A stretch of DNA of 64,000 bases, taken from contig MU266332.1 in NCBI GenBank assembly GCA_021014945.1, positions 186,001 through 250,000 of the forward strand, given 5' to 3'. This DNA is from Leucogyrophana mollusca. Lineage: Eukaryota > Basidiomycota > Agaricomycetes > Boletales. The notes beneath the pieces were generated by a model. That model was not told the DNA's origin and ran no database searches. It was given only the letters and a program-made list of their open reading frames with translations. Below, one piece after another: positions 24,860 through 35,792 of this stretch (within the stretch, counting starts at the first letter, position 1; every line of letters begins with the position of its first letter). Position numbers and translations under genes: made by a program.

Positions 24860-27191
24860 ATGTCACAGTCACGGCATTGGGTGCTTTCTTTGCCTCGAAA
24901 GTCTTTGAGGTTAACTTTGGGAAACGCGCTCGGCCCAAATGTTAGTCTATCCCGCAGTAAATTAACAGAAATTATTGACGCGAGCTTTGTTAGGGACGAC
25001 GACGACGCTTTTCTGTATGGCGAGACAAGCGAGCCAGAGCCGGCGAAGACGGTGTTGGCGACCTCTGGTAAGAGCTGGTTCAAATTCATTAGAGTCGGGG
25101 GAAGAACAACTTCACTTGCTGTACTTCATTGGCTCAATATCATGCATTTTGTGCTTATTGCTATCATTGTGTGCTGTGTGACTAGTGCCGCAACCGTGAG
25201 TTTTCCTAAGTGCTCGGTGGTCATTAAATATGCTCACATCTCGCTCGTAGAATATCCTATGAGACAGTACAGGCTTCCAATGGCTTAGTTGAGAGTCTAG
25301 AAGCAAAAGCTGAAGAAGAGGAGCCTCCATTTGGACCCGGGGCTGGAAGTGTGGAACCTGAAATCGAACTTGAGGCTGAAGAGAACGGGGTTGGGGAGGG
25401 TGAAGAGAGCGATGACGATGAGGACGTGAGTCGTAGTGAGATAAAGACCTCAATTATATGTTCTGAGCTCCACTGCAGGATATAGAGATCATTATGGACC
25501 AACCCTCTCGCTCCCTGGATCTCCGGTGGGCCTTTCCTCTCTAATTTTATACTACACTATTTACCATCGTTTCCAGGAAAAACGCACCAGCGCGGACGGA
25601 GGCTCGTTCCACGAGTGCAACCCATTCTACCCCAAACAGACGTTTGTCTTCTCTCTTCTCCCGGATACCGCTTTAAGCTAATCGCCACACAGCTCCTCCT
25701 TCCACGCTCACGACTGAGTATACACTACGCGACCGAAACGCTCTTTCCCGACCCCCTGCGGTGACCCCTGCAGGGCCTTCACAAACACCTTCATCAGCCG
25801 CTGAACCTCCAGCCACAGACCCTGCCAGAATCGATGAAGGCCCCGATCCCTCTATGCTCCCTCCCGCCAGCGCTCCCCCCTCACACCCCTCTATTAATCC
25901 TTCTATGCCTGGTGTTCTGGACGGGCGCTCGATCCTTGAAGTTGATATGACCGCAATGGCAGAAAAGCCATGGCGGCGGCCGGGTTCCGACATTAGTGAT
26001 TGGTTCAATTACGGTTTCGACGAGATATCTTGGGAAGCCTACTGTTACAGGCGTCGGGATCTCGGCGAACTTGCCAATGTTCTGAAAACCAACGTGCTGG
26101 TGCGTTGTAACCTGTCGCCTTCTGTGCGCCTTTACTAAATTTTAAACAGAATTTTGCGGGTATGCCTGAGGACCAACTCACGGCGTTACCACCAGAACTG
26201 CGTACCATGGTGATGACGGGCGCGAATGCTATGATGGCAACCGGTGGACCCAATCCGAATATGATGGGCGCCGGCGTCGGGATGAACCCCATGATGGATA
26301 TGTCTGGCATGGGCCCAATGAACATGGGTCCCATGGGTATGCAGATGAATGGCGACATGAGCATGCAGATGCAACCTGGTGGTCCTATGATGCAAGACGG
26401 CCCTGGGCCCGTCCAAGGGGGCACGAACGGCACACCAGAGCAGGGTGTGCAGATGGGTATGCAGGATGGCTACGGAGTGGGCGGTCCTGGCCCCGGGATG
26501 ATGGGCATGGGAATGGGCAACGACTTTGGTATGCAGGTATGGATGAATCCTTCCTACTCTAGCTACATATAATGAAATTCATGCATCTCGCGCTTGCCGT
26601 GCTGCCTTCTAAGCAGGAGCAAGGACCAATGGGGCAGCCGATGTATGCTGGCATGGAAGGGAGTGCCACTCCTGGTCATCCCCCAGTTCAAGGTCCCCCC
26701 GTTCCTGCTCCTGGTCCAACCGGGGCCGGGCGTGGGGCCTCTCCTGCACAATTTAGGGGCAGGGGTATGCCGCAGGGTTTGCGTGGGCGAGGGGCCTTTG
26801 GCGGGCGAGGAAGGGGTAGATATGGCAGTGATAATGGTGAGTGTCTTTACTATATATATCACCAGATAGCGGAAATTAAACTGCGAGAATAACCAGGTCC
26901 GCCTCCTCCTGTCCGGCCTGCCTCCCCGCTGCCGCCTGGTGTTCCCACTGGGCCTCGCAACCAAAACAGATATAAGGACAGGGATGGGAATGCACCTGCC
27001 GTGGACGGTCTCGATTACGGTGGCACGGCGAAGGATACTGGGGGACGAACGCCTTCAGGTGAGCCTGAGGAACGGAGTTTGAGCAGGTGAGCGATAAACC
27101 CATTACACTTTAGGCCGGGTGTGACCGGTTATCCAGGAAACGGAGAATCTCTCCAGGGCTCGACGACGGAAGGGGATCCAAAAGACGCTGA
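24860..27191 (+). CDS. FIP1: Pre-mRNA polyadenylation factor Fip1
   Basis: Subunit of the cleavage and polyadenylation factor that tethers poly(A) polymerase. Core evidence: the acidic N-terminus (DDDDAFLYGETSEPEPAK), the DIEIIMDQPSRSLDLR motif, and the Fip1 domain GRSILEVDMTAMAEKPWRRP then GSDISDWFNYGFDEISWEAY and CYRRRDLGELANVLK. The C-terminus is Met/Gly/Pro-rich (about 26160-26540), then RGG-like (RGRGMPQGLRGRGAFGGRGR), ending SRKRRISPGLDDGRGSKRR. About nine exons; keeping frame requires a 10-nt micro-exon at 25186-25195. The start is uncertain: 24860 is the first in-frame ATG and gives some 40 residues before DDDDAFLYG that are not typical of the family, so a short upstream intron is possible. 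Confidence 0.88.
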
Positions 27192-27790
27192 TACGACGCG
27201 AGATGTGTCCCACTGTATATACGTGATTATTGTATCCGGTCCATTGCTGCTCATCTTCTCTCCTTATAATCATGTTGCAGAACAGAGTTGAGGTTGATAC
27301 TGGTCACTTGTCTTGCGCCTTTTCACCTCTATCAGTGCAGTATGGGGTAGCGCAGACACTAATTATTTCACTTTGTGATATGCAGCAGGCCCTTGTGGGC
27401 CTCATAAGTGGGACGTTCAGAGTTTTGGTGAGCCCATTTTTCAATTTCCAAACCCACAGTTTGATCAATTGTATCACTGACAACACAAATATGTAGTCGC
27501 CGCTGTACAACATGCATAGGATGCAAATGTGGGCTAACTCGGGACTCGCGTTTTGCTATCGCAGAACATCCCTTCGGCTCGGTCACTAACAATACCTGCG
27601 GAGCTACTTTCTAAGAGTCTAGCAGAAATAAGGGCCTCGAGGGTTATACCTGCGGTAAAATGATGTCGGTTTCAGTGTTTGGGCATTTCTGACCCAATAC
27701 ACTCTTTTGCAGGTTTTTCCGAAAGTGCACAATGCATCGATTGCACAACCCAGTCTGCTATATACACAAGCCAGTGGGTACGTGCACATG
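27192..27790. other. Intergenic region, no gene recognised
   Basis: About 600 bp downstream of FIP1. Short AT-richer sequence with small open frames on both strands that resemble nothing I know. It may include the decayed 5' part of the adjacent dehydrogenase pseudogene. Confidence 0.4.
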
Positions 27791-27794
27791 AGAC

Positions 27795-28480
27795 CATTTT
27801 TGATAACTTGAATACAGCCCCTCGGACGAGCTGGTCGTCAAAGATAAAGCATTGGTGGTGTATTTGAAGTTGAACCATGGGTATAATGGCTTATCTAGCC
27901 GTCGTTCATTGTGCTTGTACCTTGTGGCTCAACTCCATACACACCATCAACGCTTTCTTTGCACTTCTCAGAAAGAAAAGGGGGAAGGTCGAAAGGGTTG
28001 TTATCGTAGCGCTGTCGGCAACGTTGAGGCAACACTCGTCATTGAATGCTCCCAGTCTGACCCGTACCCGGGGTCCAAGGCAGCAGTTCTCATGGCATGG
28101 TGGTAGCGACGTACGCCCTACGATTCAAAGTGGGCGGTTGTGTTGCTCGCTCTCAGTCCCGGTATGGTGACAACGAGGCCTCGTAAGTCACGGGAACAGG
28201 CTTTGTCTTGACCCTGCAAGTTACTCATTAACACTGTTCCAGTGGTGACGAAGGAAGAAATAGCGGAACACTGAGAGTATAGAATTCTCCAGTCTTATAT
28301 CCCGACTCAAGGATCCATCACTGCCGACACCTCTATCGGGATGGTGCTGGATGTTATCAAGAAAGCTACAGACACAGGTACTTTCCCCTCACACAAAGGG
28401 GACAAAGAAGGGCGAGGCGACGAATGCTCTCGAGGCTCGGAGAACGTGATTGACGAGGCCTGCCGGTTCTTAAAATAATC
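27795..28480 (+). pseudogene. Decayed short-chain dehydrogenase/reductase copy
   Basis: Fragments of the neighbouring intact SDR can be read in order but in different frames: FDNLNTA and SDELVVKDKALVVYLKLN (about 27800-27880), SIHTINAFFALLRKKRGKVE and RVVIVALSA (about 27935-28025), DPYPGSKAAV (about 28060), MVVATYALRFKVGG (about 28096), LALSPGMVTTRP (about 28150) and SITADTSIGMVLDVIKKATD with TGTFPSHKGDKE (about 28312-28410). The intact gene has VHTINIFLPLLKKGKAKKV, SPYSISKAAVNLVVAKYA, FLALSPGFVDTSVRP and ITPETSVKMQLDVINK with TGAFISHKGNKEWL at the matching places. Several frameshifts and a stop after TKEEIAEH break the frame. The NAD-binding 5' third is missing or unrecognisable. Confidence 0.8.
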
Positions 28481-28589
28481 CCCCCTACAATTTATAGACG
28501 AACCATTGCTCATACACATTGGCTTTACAGTACAGTACGCTCATCGTCACCCCAAGGATCCATGTACTGCATTTCCCGTCCACCGACAT

Positions 28590-29650
28590 CTAGAGCCATT
28601 CCTTGTTGCCCTTGTGCGAAATGAAGGCTCCCGTATCTGCGACAGTGACTTTGTTGATCACGTCAAGCTGCATTTTGACCGACGTCTCAGGGGTGATTGG
28701 CCCGGCGAAGTCAGGATAGACATTCCTAAAGTTCCTAAGCATCTCCTTGAACTCTTCGAGCTCTTGGGCAGTAGCTATTATGCCCCCACGTCAGATACAT
28801 CAACCTGAAAAAGATCAAACTCACGAGGTCTGACAGAGGTGTCCACAAACCCGGGACTAAGAGCAAGGAACGTAAAGCCGTCGAGCTTATACTGGGCAGC
28901 GTATTTGGCAACCACCAAGTTGACCGCCGCCTTGGATATCGAGTATGGTGACGCAGTGACACATTCCGATCCGACAACTAACTCCGCGTCCCCCATTCCG
29001 CTGCTAATGGTGATGACTTTCTTCGCTTTCCCCTTCTTCAGGAGAGGAAGAAAGATGTTGATAGTGTGGACCACCGCAACGACATTGATGTTGAACTGCA
29101 AAAAATGCACAAGTGAACCAGTGCAGCTTTTGCGACAAAAGATCAAGCTTACGGAGTCAACGAGATCCTTGGTAAGGAGATCTTCTGAGGGGCTATAACT
29201 GTGTTAGAGGAATAATATGCAAGCCTGAAAAGGGGACACACTAATTGTCCAGGGTGTTTCCCCGCGTTGATTCTTGAAGAAACGCAGCGTTGTTAATGAG
29301 GTGGTCCAAGGAGCCTCCAGTGACTTTTGACACTTCCTCGGCGGCCACCTATGAGCAATTTCAGATGACAAGATCGTGTCAACAACAGTCGTGCTTGCCT
29401 TCAAAGCCTCGTTGTCGGTGATGTCGGCTTGAATAATGTGAACATTAGGCCTGCCGAGCGCGGCAAGTTTGTGGGCGGTAGGCTTGTTGCGGACAAGGGC
29501 AAAGACCGTGTTCGCGGATTCAGCGCTGAGCTGATTTACAAATTCAAACTGGATATGGGGTGATCATCAATACTGCCATCCAACGACGAATGCATGGATG
29601 ATACGCACGCCGATGCCGCGGGCAGCGCCGGTGATAGCGTAGGAAGACAT
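28590..29650 (-). CDS. NAD(P)-dependent short-chain dehydrogenase/reductase
   Basis: Classical-size Rossmann-fold oxidoreductase in about seven exons. Start MSSYAITGAARGIG carries the TGxxxGIG cofactor motif (here TGAARGIG); FEFVNQLSAESANTVFALVR and ALGRPNVHIIQADITDN follow, then LDHLINNAAFLQ (NNAA structural motif) and VITISSGMGD with the catalytic Ser. SPYSISKAAVNLVVAKYA provides the YxxxK catalytic pair, and FLALSPGFVDTSVRP is the P-G segment after it. The C-terminus is FAGPITPETSVKMQLDVINK and TGAFISHKGNKEWL. Similar to fungal C-factor-like or carbonyl-reductase-type SDRs; the substrate is unknown. It is tail to tail with a decayed copy of itself. Confidence 0.88.
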
Positions 29651-30305
29651 TTGCTGTAGGTTTGAGTGAGGTTGTGAGATATGCAAGTGTTTATGAGTGA
29701 ATTGAAATTCCTCGTCGATTTACCCCTCCTATTTATTCACATCTCGGTACGGCAGGGGGCGCGCCTTTACAATGCAGGACGAGCAACGCTCGCGCAAAGT
29801 CGTGAATCCCGGGAGATCGGGGTAGATTGTAAGCGTTTCTCGAAGTAAGCGGCTGAATAAGATGCTTGCGCGTCTCCTTAAAGTGACACATCGTCGGTAG
29901 ATACCTTTAGATACCTCTCATACAGGCAAAGGAGCGCTGACAACTGGCGTTCTGATTACCCTCATCAATCGGTACGAAGGTTATTCCAAAGTTCGGGTCG
30001 AGGTCAAGATGAATACCCCGTGGCCTAAAACGGAAAGTGTGATAGTTCGCGGAGCGAGTGAGGACCGCTCAGTTACGCATCAGGTTCTGGGATGTTCCTC
30101 AGATGGACTTTCACCTGTCCTAGCGATCTGCAAGGAGCTAGTCTGGGAAGTGCATTAGAAAGCAGTCAGCAAGAGAAGTTCCGGAGTCTTTACCTTGATC
30201 TTTCACTTCGCACGAAACCCACACATGGTCACAAAGATACAAACATGAATCTGGGCTCGTCCTACAACAAAACATTACATCGCCAACCTAGTAAAGTCCC
30301 AACGA
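29651..30305. other. Intergenic region
   Basis: About 650 bp between the SDR start and the 3' end of the ING gene. Contains the SDR promoter (a TAAATAG-like element on the minus strand near 29730). No gene seen. Confidence 0.45.
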
Positions 30306-31806
30306 TCAAGAGTTGGCAGCCTTTCCACCAGAGCGTGCACCACCACCAGACCGTTTCTTTCCCCCCCTTGAACGTTTCGCGTTCTTTTGCTTCGTTTTGC
30401 AGGTCTCACAGTACCAAGTGCCATCCGGTGGTACAGTGAGCCCGATACATGCAAGGTGGAACTTTGACACACACACAAAAGTCAGCGTAAAGAAAAGGAA
30501 AACGGAGTCAAAAGACGCACCCATTCCTTCTCACAAGTATTGTCATCACATGCAATCATCTCTCCGTAGCTGATACCGTCACAGAAGCAGTAGGTCTTGT
30601 CATCACCCTCCCCGTCACCTTCGCCGGCTTCGGTAGCGGTATCTACGGCCGAACCGAGAGTTTGAGCTTCGTTCGCCAGTATTGGGGGAAGGTTCTGAGT
30701 GATAACGGGCCCGATGCCAGGCAAGCTCGATCGAGGATTCCTCTCCACTGGCACCCCAGGGCCTGTGAGCGGACCAGGAGTCCACTCCGTCGGCGGGTTG
30801 GCGCTAGCGCCATGCAGTTCATAGCTGTGTAGTCCCCCATTGCTAACTCTGTATGACGGTGGGAGGGAAGGATGGGATGCTGATGATGATAGCGGTGGGA
30901 AGATTTGCGCTCCGTTGGTGGGGAGGTCATTTTCGTACGCATTCGAAGCGGACTGGCCTGCTGAGGCCCTGTTAGAACGCTTGTTGGTTCCATTACCAGC
31001 GCGGTTTGACGCCGCGCCTGCGCGTGAGCTTGAGGTGTGGTTTTGAGCAGGCAGAGGATCGCGTGATATGACAGAAAGGACGGATTCGGTGGGCGAGGCG
31101 GCACGGTCCGTTCTGCTGTGAAAATGTTTGTATAACTGATGCTTGGGTGCACTGAGGAAAGTACTCACTTTCGCCGAGCTCCGTTCCGTGATCGCTGGGC
31201 AGCCACATCTCCGGTCTTCTCCTTCCGCGGTGACTTTCCGCCTCCAACGTCTAAGTCATCTTCACGGTTCACTCTCTTTCGCTTCGCAGGGCTGAAATCT
31301 TGATTCACGCCTTGCAGGAGAGATGTATAATTTCTCCTGCGGCGTGAGGGCTCGGGGAGTGGCATGAATGATCGAGGGGCAACGTGCGGGTATGTGGTGT
31401 TGCGGTTTAGAGTCGTCATGTCGAATGAAGGGAAAAGACTTAGAAGAGTCCTCATATGAGTGGTGTGACCTTTGAGATTGTCTGCCGCCTGGCAGGCAAC
31501 ACGTATTTTGTCCTCTCCACCGAGCTTCAACCTAGCTGCCTCTTCTGCGATGTCTGTCAACAAGAAAAGCCGCTCCTGCTTGGACACCGTGCCCTGTTCG
31601 ATGATTTCTGTCAGTCGCTGGATCTTTGACGTGATGGAGGTCATTGATGAAGAGAGAACTGCATCGAGTTCGCGCAAGTCTGCGAAGTTGCGGGAGAGGT
31701 CGATGGGGAGAGAATCAAGGCTGTGGGTGTACTCGGAGAGAAGAGAAAGAGAATAGACTGTGCTTATATTGCTTGTAGTCGATGCAGAGGCTCGTGAAGG
31801 GGCCAT
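30306..31806 (-). CDS. ING-family PHD-finger chromatin protein
   Basis: Reader of H3K4 methylation that belongs to histone acetyltransferase or deacetylase complexes. The N-terminal ING helical domain reads YTHSLDSLPIDLSRNFADLR, ELDAVLSSSMTSITSKIQRL and LLTDIAEEAARLKLGGEDKI. The middle is a disordered Ser/Pro-rich linker with a basic segment (SPAKRKRVNRED). The C-terminal PHD finger, YCFCDGISYGEMIACDDNTC then EKEWFHLACIGLTVPPDGTW and YCETC, has the full C4-H-C3 zinc ligands plus the aromatic Tyr and Trp expected for the methyl-lysine cage. It ends with a Lys/Arg/Gly-rich tail after the PHD finger. Three exons; the last intron splits the PHD finger after EKEW. ATG 31806 (MAPSRASAS) chosen; an in-frame start at 31851 is also possible. 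Confidence 0.9.
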
Positions 31807-32428
31807 GTTTGCGGTCACTTGTTGTGGGCGGAAAGGACTGACTCCCAACAAAGTCTCTATTGCGCCCTACCGGACTTTGCCGGACCGCGCGTGTCTATCA
31901 CAGATCTTGCACTGCTCCAAGTCCTCCATTCGTTAAGCCAACAGCGCTCACATGGAGGTTATGTCATGTCTACATTCCTCAATAGCCCGCCGATGTCTTG
32001 ATTCAATATCCGAACGCGCTCCATCTGCTGTCGGTCGCACGAACGCCATCGGTATTGTCTTTCGTCGGCAAATTCGTATCAAGCCATGTCACTCCCAAAT
32101 ATGCTCGGTCAAAAAGACACGTTCCGTATCAGTAGTGAAACAATAAACGATACAGTAGTTTGGGTTCTATGCATGTGTGATATGGAAACACTGGTGAATT
32201 TGTCGAATGGAGTCGTGACGACGATGCCAGCACCGATCGCTATGCGCTTCTCTTCCGCCTCTCCCCTCCCACCCCTCTCTTGTCACCCTCCCAACCAAGA
32301 GACCCGAGGAGGAAAAAACAATAGCGCCCATAATAGTCTCGCCGCTTCCGTCTACTCCCCTCTCCCTGCCTATGATACAGTGGGTATGGGTATACGTGTC
32401 ACGTCGTGAATGCGTGGACGATGGGAAA
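31807..32428. other. Intergenic region
   Basis: About 620 bp between two same-strand genes: promoter of the ING gene and 3' region of the small gene. CT-rich near 32240-32300. No gene seen. Confidence 0.45.
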
Positions 32429-32653
32429 TCATTTGCGGTAGAGCTTCTTCAGCGGGTTGCTGCTGCTGTTGTGGCTTTGCGGCTGCTGGCCGTTCTGGAA
32501 GCCCATGGACGAGCCCAGTGACGCGTACATCGCGTGCTGCTCGCGGGGGTTCCCGTGGAATGACGAGAACGCGTGCGGCGCGGAGGGCGCTGTGGGGAAG
32601 AACCCGAAGGTGGGGGAAGTGGGCTGAGCGGGGTAGCTGGTGTAGGAAGACAT
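32429..32653 (-). CDS. Small Ser/Pro/Gln-rich protein, unknown function
   Basis: Uninterrupted 74-codon frame: MSSYTSYPAQPTSPTFGFFP, TAPSAPHAFSSFHGNPREQH, AMYASLGSSMGFQNGQQPQS, then HNSSSNPLKKLYRK. The composition is skewed to Ser, Pro, Gln and aromatic residues, with a short basic tail. No signal peptide, helix or known domain. It looks like a real gene because it starts with a good ATG, is free of introns, and stands alone with long flanking regions, but I cannot name a family. Confidence 0.5.
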   Translation of the reverse strand: MSSYTSYPAQPTSPTFGFFPTAPSAPHAFSSFHGNPREQHAMYASLGSSMGFQNGQQPQSHNSSSNPLKKLYRK

Positions 32654-33942
32654 GGCGAGTTGTGATACGAAGGGTAGTGTGATTAGAGGACGAAACGCTG
32701 ATTAATGCAGGGGCGGATAGTGATGTTTGACTTCGTCGTGCAATCGCCGATACGGTCTTGTCGTGAATGTGCGCGCGAGGGACTGCGAGGATGTTACTGG
32801 TGCACAGATGGTATGAAGATGATCGCTGAAGCTAGCGGACTAAAGTGTCGAACAATGCTCAGGGCAATGCGAGGGTAGTGCTTCTTGGAGGAGGAGGTTG
32901 ACCAAACAGGTCTGTGAAGAATCGGTTGGGAGGAGGTGATACATATTATATACCATACCAGGGATTTTGAAGGAAAAGGTTGTCTATACGTGGACAAAAA
33001 TGTGAGTACAAGGTAGCGACCACAATAGGCCATCGCATTGTCTGTGTTTGGAAATTTTGGCGTCGTCAGAAGCGACAAGAAGCCCCGCTCCACCCCAATT
33101 TGGCCACAGGTCTCGTGAGGGCGGTAAATTCCTCAGGGGATTCCCTTTCCCAGAACAAAGGAATGGATAGATCCAGTAGACGTCGAGGACTCGCTATCAG
33201 TCCGTCCCGCACGGTCGAGGAACTCGAGGCAGAGATGAGATCATGTGAACGGTCCCTTGTTCTGTGTTGAGTAGCGGATCAGCGAGGAAGACGCACGATT
33301 TGGCAAGTCTGCAATCGACAACAAATCAACAGGGGCCATGCCGTCCCACCAAGGCTCAAAACGCAGTTATCTTTGTGGCGAAGGATCCATCTTGGACGAA
33401 GGTCAGGGTTTGACATTGATGCAAAAGGAGCAATTGCTGTTAAACCAACGGCGACTTGGAAGATAGCAAATCGGAGCAAGAAAGAACGATACTTTGGGTT
33501 AGTATCAGAACACAGATACAAGGTAGAGATTCAAATTGAGACATTACTGAACGTACTCTCGGTCACAAGGGCAGAGTATGTTAACCGCTGGTGCAGGGTG
33601 CACCCCGATGATGGACAGGAAGTAGGTCCACAACCAAGCCCAACGACCACTGAGATCTCGAGACCCCAAATTTACCCAGTGATATACGGGGTCCCGTTGT
33701 GGCTGTAAACCCTATCCTGAGGTTAGGTGTAAACTTTTGCGCAACCCAACTTGAACCTTCTCTAATCAAGCTCCCAAACCTCCAATCCTGGCAAGAATCC
33801 CGCCTGCCTCCTTGCTGTCTCGCCCAGCGCTACTTTATCCCCGTCCACCCCGAAGGCACTATCTACAAGGCGCCTTGTTTCTCTCTCGGGCTTGTTCCAG
33901 CCAACACATCCACCCCCGCGATCGTGATTGGGCCACCATCGC
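32654..33942. other. Long intergenic region with a possible gene remnant
   Basis: 1.3 kb without a clear gene. On the minus strand, hydrophobic coding-like segments GRWAWLWTYFLSIIGVHPAP (about 33590-33660) and YRSFLLRFAIFQVAVGLTAI with APFASMSNPDLRP (about 33390-33490) flank a good-looking intron with a ctaac branch site (about 33496-33560). The two segments are in incompatible phases, so this may be a decayed membrane-protein gene. The promoter of RNase H1 also lies here. Confidence 0.4.
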
Positions 33943-35372
33943 GATGCCCAAAGCCAAATCCGGATGGTACGCAGTGCGCAAGGGACATACACCTGGGGTG
34001 TACACGACATGGTACGCAGCTTATCTATGCGCGTGGTTCCGCGTCCAGATATTTTTAAAACGTAGGGATGAGTGCGAGGAACAAATAAAGGGTTTTGGAG
34101 GAGCTATATTCAAGAAGCTGGCTACAGAGGCGGACGCTCGGGCATGGATAGCAGGTGTTTCGTCGTCGTCACACAAAGTTGCAAGCAAAGTTTCAAGCCC
34201 ACCAATCACCAGCCCTTCGATAAGCAGCCGCACTGTGTCATCATCTACGACTGCTAGTTATAAGACGGCGGTATCTTGCCAAGAAGAGCCGGTGCCAGAG
34301 GACGAACAAGGCTGCATCGTTGTATACTGTGACGGCGCATGTAAGGGTAATGGAAAAGCAGGGTCTGTTGCGGGAGTAGGTGTGTGGTGGGGAGTTGGTG
34401 ATCCAAGGTGAGGAGCCTTTTGAGGCATACCTGTCTATGTTTCATGGGTGCGATAGAAACCTTGCGGAGCGATGCCCAGGTGATCAAACGAACAATCGTG
34501 CGGAACTCATTGTAAGTGGACACGTCGTTAGTTGTGCCTGGAAGCCATCATTTGAGATGGGATGGAACTACAGGGCATCGTTCGAGTACTAGAGACAGCA
34601 CCGCCATCCACGCGTCCGCTGGTCATCAAGACCGATTCAAGGTATTCCATATCCTGTACGTCGCGCCAGCCGGTCTTCTCCATGCCTCGCCAACACCCCA
34701 CCCTCATGCCTCCTGCTTTCAGGCGTCAACGAATGGATGCCAAAATGGGTCTACAACGGTTTCCGAACGGGGACAGGCGCACCGGTGAAAAACCAAGAGT
34801 TGATTAGATACCTCTCCGCGCTCATCGCCAAACGCAAGAAGGCTGGACAAGATGTCCGTCTAAAGCACGTAAGAGGTCACGTAGGGATTGCAGGAAACGA
34901 GGGTGCAGATCAACTGGCAAACATGGGTGCTATTATGCCCGCAGTCCCAGAACGGAATTGGCCAAAACTGCAGGAGAAGCTCACCGCGGTTGAGGAGGAT
35001 TTGGATGTAAGAGTTCCATTTTTCTTCGTCGCCCCTTCGCCTGACTGATATCCGGAAGGCGTATGCAGAGTTTCTCCTGGACGACGATGAGTTTGCCGAA
35101 TTGGCAGATCATGGCACGAATGCAAAGGACCTGGTCAAAGCCAGCTCCCAGCCACCTCCTTCCAGCCCCCCACCTGTAGCAAGCACCGATAAACACGCAG
35201 ATACTGGGCCTCCTGTCGTTGACAAGAACGAGCTAGAGGTGAGTTGTGGCACTGGTTAGGAGCTGAAACCCTCGCCTGACGAATCGATAAGCAGGCCTAT
35301 GCGGACTGTCTGCTTGACGACGATGAACTGGCGGAGTTGGCCAATGGAGGTCACTTCGATTCCGATTATTGA
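33943..35372 (+). CDS. RNH1: Ribonuclease H1 with hybrid-binding domain
   Basis: Degrades the RNA strand of RNA:DNA hybrids in the nucleus or mitochondria. The N-terminal hybrid-binding domain reads GWYAVRKGHTPGVYTTWDEC then EEQIKGFGGAIFKKLATEAD and ARAWIAG. After a Ser-rich linker comes the RNase H fold: IVVYCDGACKGNGKAGSVAG (first catalytic Asp), RCPGDQTNNRAELI (catalytic Glu), LVIKTDSRYSI (Asp), and HVRGHVGIAGNEGADQLAN (His and last Asp), so all catalytic residues are present. About eight exons. The C-terminus carries two copies of a motif, AYAEFLLDDDEFAELADHG and AYADCLLDDDELAELANGG, each beginning its own exon (35059-35238 and 35295-35372). Not a retroelement: it has introns, and the hybrid-binding domain is that of cellular RNase H1. 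Confidence 0.92.
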
Positions 35373-35792
35373 TGAGATGATGTCGCATTCTTGAACCTCG
35401 TGGCCTCAGTGCATGTTCACTGTATTATCTTTTATCCCTCACTCGTAGCATTACTGCAGCCAAGTATATCCTGACGGGTGTCTCGGAGCCCCTCTCGTTG
35501 AGATCGGGCTATTCCGGGTGGTGCCGGTCTAAAGCGAGGAGTTTATTAGGGACGAGATCGGAAGAGCCAGCAATGATTTGGCAGGGGATCGAGCAGCCAA
35601 CCAGAGAACTCCAGTTTCACTACGTATCGTCTCCTGATCCGCGCCAGAGCCTTCGTTTCGCATTGTCCCCACGGCCACAGGCTCAGCGCCAAGCTCCTTC
35701 TTACACGTTCCAGAATAAAACCTGAATGACTCTATGCGCTAAACCATCAAGTCGTACGTCCCCGAACGAAGCTGAGGTCTTACTGAACGTCC
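35373..35792. other. Intergenic region
   Basis: About 420 bp between RNase H1 and the NRAMP gene, both on the plus strand. No coding signal or repeat seen. Confidence 0.45.

Noticed and set aside
33943..35372. RNase H domain as a possible retrotransposon remnant
   Set aside because: It has an N-terminal hybrid-binding domain, several introns and no reverse transcriptase or integrase nearby, so it is the cellular RNase H1.
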